A stretch of DNA of 25,614 bases from an uncultured Clostridia bacterium. Its GTDB lineage: Bacteria; Bacillota; Clostridia; Christensenellales; UBA1242. The position numbers and the translations under genes were made by a program. The notes under the pieces are model-generated. The model saw only the letters and a list, made by a program, of their open reading frames with translations. It did no database searches and was not told the DNA's origin. Positions 21,250-25,614 of this stretch are shown piece after piece. The DNA lies in the NCBI GenBank assembly GCA_934754335.1, contig CAKVHY010000016.1, positions 1 through 25,614 on the forward strand. Reading direction: 5' to 3'. How positions within the stretch are numbered: the first letter of the stretch is position 1; each line of letters begins with the position of its first letter.

Positions 21250-23153
21250 TGGAAAAAGAAAAAAAAATGCCTAGAAAGAAAGGCACATTTGGAAGGTTAT
21301 TAAAGTATATTTTTAAATATTATAAAAAGTTATATATATGGGTGTTTGTATGCTTAGCATTAAGCACAGTTGGCGGACTTGCGTCTTCAATATTCTTGCA
21401 AAAGATTATAGATGATTGCATTATTCCAGCATTAGGAGTTGGGCTTGGTGCGGTTCAAACAACGTTTATAAAACTCATTTGCATAATGGCTGGAATTTAT
21501 CTAATTGCTGTAATTGCAAACTTCGCTCAAAATAGGATTTTGATTTATATCGGTCAAGGCTTCCTAAGGCAAGTTAGATTAGATATGTTCAATAAAATGC
21601 AAAATCTTCCTATTAAGTATTTTGATAATAACGCTCATGGAAACATTATGAGTTATTACACAAACGATACTGATGCACTAAGAGAACTTGTTTCTAGAAG
21701 TTTGCCATCACTTTGCAGTTCGGTGGTAACGCTAGTGGCACTCGTATTTATAATGCTTGCATATAGTTTGTGGTTAACATTGATTGTATTCGGTGCAGTT
21801 ATAATCATGTTTGTTGTTGTAAAACAAATTGGCGGAAGAAGTTCAAAGTATTTCATCAAACAACAAGAAACTTTTGGTAAAACAGAAGGTGTTATTGAAG
21901 AGATGATGAATGGTCAGAAAGTTATTAAAGTTTTCTGCCATGAAGAACAATCAAAAGCCGATTTCGATAAAGTAAACGACCAGTTGTTCTCAGATGCATA
22001 TAATGCTAATAAATATAGCAATATGTTTATGCCAATCATGGGCAACATCGGAAATATCTTGTATGTTTTGATTGCTTCTATAGGAACGTTGCTTGTAATT
22101 AAGGGTGCTCCAAACGTAACAATTTTAGGCGTAAGTACTCTATCTGTGGGCGTAATTGTTTCATTCTTAACAATGAGCAAAATGTTCACGATGAATATAT
22201 CTCAGGTTTCAAACCAAGTTAATTCTATTATTCTTGCGTTGGCAGGAAGTGAAAGAATATTTGCATTGCTTGATGAAGAACCTGAAGTTGATGAAGGCTA
22301 TGTAACTCTAGTTAATGCTAGGATTAATGATGAAGGTGAAATCACTGAATCTAGCGAAACCACAAATCTTTGGGCTTGGAAACATCCGCATAAAGACGGT
22401 TCTGTAACGTATACAAGGTTGCTTGGAGATATAGTTTTTGAGAACGTGGATTTTGGATACGAGAAAAATAAGATAGTTTTAAGAGATATCAACTTGTATG
22501 CTAAACCGGGTCAGAAGATAGCGTTTGTTGGTGCAACCGGTGCAGGAAAAACAACAATCACAAACTTGATTAATAGGTTTTATGAAATTCAAAATGGCAA
22601 AATTAGATATGATGGAATAAACATTAAAAAGATTAAAAAAGCCGATTTAAGAAGGTCGCTAGGAATAGTTTTGCAAGATACAAATCTTTTTACTGGCACA
22701 GTTATGGATAATATTAGATATGGTAGATTGAATGCCACGGAAGATGAGTGTATTGAAGCGGCAAAACTTGCCAATGCTCATGATTTTATCACAAGACTTC
22801 CTGAAGGTTATAACACAATGCTAACAAGCGATGGGGCAAACCTTTCTCAAGGTCAAAGGCAACTTATAAGCATTGCAAGGGCAGCGGTGGCAAACGCTCC
22901 TGTAATGATTCTTGATGAAGCCACTTCTTCAATTGACACAAGAACTGAAAAACTTGTTCAGATGGGAACAGACAAACTTATGGAAGGCAGAACTGTATTT
23001 GTTATTGCTCATAGGTTATCTACCGTTCAAAATGCTGATGTTATCATGGTTTTGGAACACGGAAAAATTATTGAACGTGGAAATCATCAGCAGTTGATTA
23101 AAGAAAAGGGCGAGTACTATCAGTTGTATACTGGTGCATTCGAACTTGAATAA
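21249..23153 (+). CDS. ABC exporter subunit with intact ATPase site (heterodimer half 2)
   Basis: A 634-residue partner of the preceding gene. A basic N terminus leads to six membrane helices and a nucleotide-binding domain with Walker A Gly428-Ala-Thr-Gly-Ala-Gly-Lys434-Thr, signature Leu-Ser-Gln-Gly-Gln (532-536), Walker B Leu-Asp556-Glu557 with the catalytic Glu intact, and switch His588 in Ala-His-Arg. An insertion of about 45 residues (roughly 345-390, containing Trp-Ala-Trp) precedes the nucleotide-binding domain, typical of this Firmicutes subgroup. With its partner it would give one hydrolytic and one degenerate ATP site. GGAGG lies at the end of the upstream gene. A strong bidirectional terminator follows. 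Confidence 0.93.
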   Translation: MEKEKKMPRKKGTFGRLLKYIFKYYKKLYIWVFVCLALSTVGGLASSIFLQKIIDDCIIPALGVGLGAVQTTFIKLICIMAGIYLIAVIANFAQNRILIYIGQGFLRQVRLDMFNKMQNLPIKYFDNNAHGNIMSYYTNDTDALRELVSRSLPSLCSSVVTLVALVFIMLAYSLWLTLIVFGAVIIMFVVVKQIGGRSSKYFIKQQETFGKTEGVIEEMMNGQKVIKVFCHEEQSKADFDKVNDQLFSDAYNANKYSNMFMPIMGNIGNILYVLIASIGTLLVIKGAPNVTILGVSTLSVGVIVSFLTMSKMFTMNISQVSNQVNSIILALAGSERIFALLDEEPEVDEGYVTLVNARINDEGEITESSETTNLWAWKHPHKDGSVTYTRLLGDIVFENVDFGYEKNKIVLRDINLYAKPGQKIAFVGATGAGKTTITNLINRFYEIQNGKIRYDGINIKKIKKADLRRSLGIVLQDTNLFTGTVMDNIRYGRLNATEDECIEAAKLANAHDFITRLPEGYNTMLTSDGANLSQGQRQLISIARAAVANAPVMILDEATSSIDTRTEKLVQMGTDKLMEGRTVFVIAHRLSTVQNADVIMVLEHGKIIERGNHQQLIKEKGEYYQLYTGAFELE

Positions 23154-23180
23154 ACCTTAAATAATTTAATTAAACAAAGG

Positions 23181-23215
23181 CAAAAAACGCATCGTAAATT
23201 GATGCGTTTTTTGTT
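23181..23215. terminator. Strong bidirectional terminator
   Basis: A perfect 13-bp stem (23181-23193 with 23201-23213), 7-base loop, with A-run and T-run arms serving both strands. It separates the convergent ABC exporter and rplI operons. Confidence 0.92.
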
Positions 23216-23217
23216 TT

Positions 23218-23958
23218 CTATTCTTTTGGCAAACCCATGTTCACCACAATTTCAGGTTCTTTTTTAATATAAGTTTTGTTCTTTCGCTCTTCTTTTGTGG
23301 CAGTAAACCAAGCAGGTTGAAGGGGAACGCTATGGTCTATTATAAAGAATATTAATCCAAGAGCAAGTAGTCCGGCTCCAATTCCAAGTAACCATAAACA
23401 AACACTTCCAAGTCCGATTAAATCTTGATTTAGGAAGAAGTAGGCAAACTTGCCTGTGTCGATAGGGTCATAATTAACATAAAATTTAACGTTTAATAAT
23501 GCCACGATATATGAGAATGCCACATAAATTATTGGAAGAGTTAGCCAAGTGGTTATTTGAGAAATCTTAAATGATTTTTTGCTGTCAAAGAATAAGTAAT
23601 CTAAAAAGAATAAGATTGGAGAGAAAAGTTTGCAGAATAAATTTGGAAGCGATGCAAAAGTAAATAATCTTTCGCTTGGTGCAATGATTGCGTAGTAAAG
23701 AATTAGGCATAGAGTTAAAGATAATAGGAGAGTAATCCTAAATGTGTGAAAATTATCTGTTTGATAATCATTGCCTTTAATTTCATTTATTAGAGCAATC
23801 AGCATAAATATAAAAGCAAATAGGTTTGCCCAAACTTCAAAATATAGGAATGCTGTTGGAAAAGTTGGAATTGAAATACCAACGAATATAATTCCAAGCA
23901 AACTAACAATCAAAAATAATGATTTTGAAATTATTGAAAAAGTTTTTATAGATTTCAT
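23218..23958 (-). CDS. Pr6Pr-like integral membrane protein
   Basis: A 246-residue protein with about six membrane helices (roughly 8-28, 40-58, 73-93, 104-122, 133-156, 180-205) and a basic, Pro-containing cytoplasmic tail. The pattern of six helices with Tyr-Phe-Glu-Val-Trp-Ala-Asn-Leu-Phe in the second and Asn-Tyr-Asp-Pro-Ile-Asp...Phe-Ala-Tyr-Phe before the last resembles the Pr6Pr family, whose function is unknown. AAAGGA lies before the ATG at 23958, and the start is 9 bases after the rplI stop, so both are on one transcript. The family assignment is tentative. Confidence 0.65.
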   Translation of the reverse strand: MKSIKTFSIISKSLFLIVSLLGIIFVGISIPTFPTAFLYFEVWANLFAFIFMLIALINEIKGNDYQTDNFHTFRITLLLSLTLCLILYYAIIAPSERLFTFASLPNLFCKLFSPILFFLDYLFFDSKKSFKISQITTWLTLPIIYVAFSYIVALLNVKFYVNYDPIDTGKFAYFFLNQDLIGLGSVCLWLLGIGAGLLALGLIFFIIDHSVPLQPAWFTATKEERKNKTYIKKEPEIVVNMGLPKE

Positions 23959-23967
23959 AATTTTCCT

Positions 23968-24408
23968 TTATTCTGCTAAAACGTTAACCTTAATATCTGT
24001 TGAAACCATAGGGTGTAATTTAATTTTTGCTGTGTACAATCCTAAAGTTTTAACAGTTGGGATTTCAATTTTCTTTTTATCTATATCAAACCCCTTGTTA
24101 GATAAAACATCAGCAATTTCTTTATTTGTAACACTACCAAATATTTTTCCATTTTGTCCGCATTTTATACGGATTTCAATTTCCAAATCTTTCATTTTTT
24201 CTTTTAATTCTAACGCTTGTTTGTGTAATTGGTCTGCCTTATATTCTGCGCTCTTCTTTGCTTGATTTGCTTCATTTAAGTTTGTGGCAGTTCCGGCAAC
24301 TGCTAAATTATTTGGAATAAGGTAGTTTGTGGCATATCCTGAATTAACTTCAATAATATCTCCTTTCTTTCCTTTTCCTTTTAAGTCTTTTAGTAAAACA
24401 ACTTTCAT
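23968..24408 (-). CDS. rplI: 50S ribosomal protein L9 (bL9)
   Basis: A 146-residue protein, the usual length. The N-terminal rRNA-binding domain starts Met-Lys-Val-Val-Leu-Leu-Lys-Asp-Leu-Lys-Gly and has Gly-Tyr-Ala-Thr-Asn-Tyr-Leu-Ile-Pro-Asn-Asn-Leu-Ala, the L9 signature. A long connecting helix (about 45-80, Lys/Glu/Ala-rich) joins the C-terminal domain with Gly-Lys-Ile-Phe-Gly-Ser-Val-Thr. L9 binds the base of the L1 stalk and helps keep the reading frame. GGAGG (24419-24423, minus strand) and a near-consensus promoter precede it. The usual rplI neighbours (dnaB, gdpP-like gene) are absent; a membrane protein follows in the same operon. Confidence 0.96.
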   Translation of the reverse strand: MKVVLLKDLKGKGKKGDIIEVNSGYATNYLIPNNLAVAGTATNLNEANQAKKSAEYKADQLHKQALELKEKMKDLEIEIRIKCGQNGKIFGSVTNKEIADVLSNKGFDIDKKKIEIPTVKTLGLYTAKIKLHPMVSTDIKVNVLAE

Positions 24409-24432
24409 AAATTTCTAGCCTCCATTTTCTAT

Positions 24433-24461
24433 ATTTTATTAAATTATATAAATAATGTCAA
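24433..24461 (-). promoter_or_regulatory. Promoter of rplI operon
   Basis: On the minus strand: TTGACA (24456-24461), 17-bp spacer, TAAAAT (24433-24438). Confidence 0.75.
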
Positions 24462-24531
24462 TTTAAATAAAGTTGGTGAAAAAGTATTTTTTATTAAAAA
24501 TTGAAAAGAATAGTTTTAAGGAGATTAAATT

Positions 24532-24852
24532 ATGGATTTTAAATGTAGAAAATTAGATTGTAAACATAATAAGAAATACGCTTGCATGTGTAAGGAAATT
24601 CAGGTTACAAGCGGTTGCGATTGTGCCACTTATGAAAAAGGGGAAGGGCTGGACGAAAGCCAAATGCAGGACGCAAGCAGAGATATGTTTGAAACAGCAC
24701 CTGAAGTTCACCCTTATAGACATAATAAGAATATAGATATTAAATGTGATGCAAATTGTTTGTTTAATGAGAATTGTAGATGCAAGGCAAATGGAATTTG
24801 CATAAATTCAGAAGATAATGCACCAACGTGCGTTACATTTATAGAAGAATAA
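24532..24852 (+). CDS. DUF1540-like cysteine-rich protein (two domains)
   Basis: A 106-residue small protein with two cysteine-rich halves: Cys5, 10, 18, 20, 29, 31 in the first and six more from about residue 72 in the second (Cys-x3-Cys-x5-Cys-x-Cys-x5-Cys-x9-Cys). They are joined by an acidic linker of about 40 residues containing Met, Asp and Gln. DUF1540 domains are small, metal-binding (probably zinc) Firmicutes domains of unknown function, some linked to spores. No signal peptide, so cytoplasmic. AAGGAG precedes the ATG; a terminator follows. Function cannot be assigned. Confidence 0.8.
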   Translation: MDFKCRKLDCKHNKKYACMCKEIQVTSGCDCATYEKGEGLDESQMQDASRDMFETAPEVHPYRHNKNIDIKCDANCLFNENCRCKANGICINSEDNAPTCVTFIEE

Positions 24853-24875
24853 CATTTTTGAATTGTTAATTAAGC

Positions 24876-24902
24876 CTATTGAGAAATCAATAGTCTTTTT
24901 TG
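24876..24902 (+). terminator. Terminator after the DUF1540-like gene
   Basis: CTATTGA (24876-24882) pairs with TCAATAG (24887-24893), GAAA loop, followed by six T bases. Confidence 0.8.
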
Positions 24903-25064
24903 TTGACTATATAAAGATAATGTAATTTTTATGTTTTTGAAATGTGGAAATCTGAAAATGAAGGAAATTATATGGATTTTTAAATAATATGGATAAAATG
25001 TGAAAATCTTAATAAAAAAATCTTTAACTTTTTTAAAAAAGTTGCAAAAATGGTGAAAATCTTG
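24903..25064. other. Gene-free region with three TGRAAATCT repeats and an AT palindrome
   Basis: Between the terminator and the next promoter I see no gene. TGRAAATCT occurs at 24945, 25001 and 25054 (spacing 56 and 53 bp, about five helical turns). An 18-bp perfect palindrome, AACTTTTTTAAAAAAGTT, lies at 25026-25043. Together these could be regulator sites upstream of the 25065 promoter, but AT-rich chance matches are possible. Confidence 0.4.
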
Positions 25065-25093
25065 TTGATAGGGTGTTGGGGGCGTGATATAAT
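25065..25093 (+). promoter_or_regulatory. Sigma-A promoter of the last secreted protein
   Basis: TTGATA (25065-25070), 17-bp spacer, TATAAT (25088-25093). It predicts a leader of about 147 nt before the ATG at 25247. Confidence 0.85.
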
Positions 25094-25140
25094 AAATTTA
25101 GACTTAAAAATATGGACGCATTGCGAATAAAATGTGCATA

Positions 25141-25176
25141 CCCCCCCAATTGAATTTCAATCCGCAGGATTGAAAT
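25141..25176 (+). promoter_or_regulatory. C7 tract and perfect hairpin in the 5' leader
   Basis: Seven C bases (25141-25147) are followed by a perfect 10-bp stem, 25154-25163 with 25167-25176, around a GCA loop. No T-run follows, so it is not an ordinary terminator. It lies inside the predicted transcript and could act in mRNA stability, protein binding, or length-dependent regulation. Confidence 0.6.
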
Positions 25177-25246
25177 GAAAGAAAAGAATTAAAATGGGGA
25201 TAAATTGTTCATAATTAAGCAATAGAAAATATAAAAGGAAAGGAAG

Positions 25247-25614
25247 ATGAAGAAGAGTACAAAGGTTATAGCAACAATAGTTGCAGTTGTGTTAGTGGTT
25301 ACAGCAATGGTTGTTGCAATATATGCTGCCACTGCCGGAAACGTTGGAATAAATGCAAACGTATCTTGGACTGCTCAAGAAGGAGTAAACCTAGAGTTTT
25401 GGGCAACTGCCACTGGCGGAGACCAAGAAAAGTCTGTGGTAAAATCCACAATTGCACCAACCACCACAAATGCAAACGCTAAAATCCAGGGGGATTTAAG
25501 TTGTAATTTTAAAGACGATTCAAATGATGGTGTAAACAACCCAGGGGCAATTACTTTTAAATATTATGTTAAGAATAATAGCCTAACTCCGCTAAATATT
25601 AGAGTAACTAAAAC
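25247..25614 (+). CDS. Secreted surface protein with AAT-type N-terminal segment, 5' part
   Basis: The frame runs off the right edge, so only the first 122 residues are seen. After a Lys-rich start comes a hydrophobic segment (about 7-26), then Tyr-Ala-Ala-Thr-Ala-Gly-Asn-Val and a Val/Ile/Asn/Thr-rich beta-strand region, much like the N terminus of the protein at 9308. This style is common in surface proteins of uncultured gut Firmicutes and somewhat resembles SipW/TasA-type secreted proteins. GGAAG precedes the ATG at 25247. A strong promoter and an unusual leader with a C7 tract and hairpin lie upstream. The function and full length are unknown. Confidence 0.75.
   Translation, partial: MKKSTKVIATIVAVVLVVTAMVVAIYAATAGNVGINANVSWTAQEGVNLEFWATATGGDQEKSVVKSTIAPTTTNANAKIQGDLSCNFKDDSNDGVNNPGAITFKYYVKNNSLTPLNIRVTK

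Noticed and set aside
23771..24265. 164-codon plus-strand frame
   Set aside because: It is antisense to rplI and the end of the Pr6Pr-like gene; rplI is unambiguous.

Overview
The window is AT-rich, gene-dense DNA that uses standard stop codons (TAA and TGA). It has strong Gram-positive style ribosome binding sites and sigma-A promoters. Three things point to a low-GC Firmicutes (Bacillota), probably a host-associated and perhaps uncultured clostridial lineage: an rplU-prp-rpmA operon whose L27 carries a Prp-cleavable N-terminal extension, a CIRCE-type operator before a small heat-shock gene, and several surface proteins of gut type (BspA-like leucine-rich repeats, an M60 'mucinase-like' metalloprotease, GLUG-like beta-helix repeats). 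The species is not identifiable from sequence alone. No tRNA, rRNA, IS element or CRISPR array was found.

Layout. 1-614: 3' end of a BspA-type leucine-rich-repeat surface protein containing a G8 tract. 685-996 (-): ferritin-like protein with EncFtn-type ligand spacing. 1156-2410 (+): a possibly broken small ORF, a two-helix membrane protein with a zinc ribbon, and a CYTH-like protein. 2498-3046 (-): small HAD-fold protein. 3170-3622 (-): Hsp20 behind a consensus promoter overlapped by a CIRCE-like operator. 3906-6145 (+): a tight three-gene operon of nucleoside phosphorylase, AlkD-like DNA glycosylase and DUF5131 (Gp37/Gp68) cysteine-motif protein. 6161-7235 (+): the L21-Prp-L27 operon with consensus promoter, possible leader hairpin and terminator. 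7249-9001 (+): 8-oxoguanine DNA glycosylase and a NYN-domain protein. 9308-12316 (+): a duplicated secreted repeat protein and a HdeD/DUF308 membrane protein. 12423-17791 (+): a 1448-residue membrane-anchored M60 metalloprotease whose stop codon overlaps the start of a Sua5/TsaC tRNA-modification gene. 17862-18551 (-): six-helix membrane protein. 18714-19304 (+): RdgB/HAM1 house-cleaning pyrophosphatase. 19483-23153 (+): the two halves of a heterodimeric ABC exporter, one with degenerate ATPase residues. 23218-24408 (-): rplI followed by a Pr6Pr-like membrane protein. 24532-24852 (+): DUF1540-like cysteine-rich protein. 25247-end (+): 5' part of a secreted protein behind a long leader with a C7 tract and a perfect hairpin.

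How they work together. Nucleic-acid maintenance genes are conspicuous: an AlkD-like glycosylase, an OGG-type glycosylase, the RdgB nucleotide sanitiser, a nucleoside phosphorylase and a NYN nuclease-like protein. The AlkD-like / nucleoside phosphorylase / DUF5131 operon is the best candidate for an uncharacterised functional unit. The other theme is the cell surface: four large or partial secreted proteins, two of which share the same style of N-terminal membrane segment ending in Ala-Ala-Thr and have leaders of about 150 nt. Most convergent gene pairs are separated by good bidirectional terminators, so transcription-unit borders are clear.
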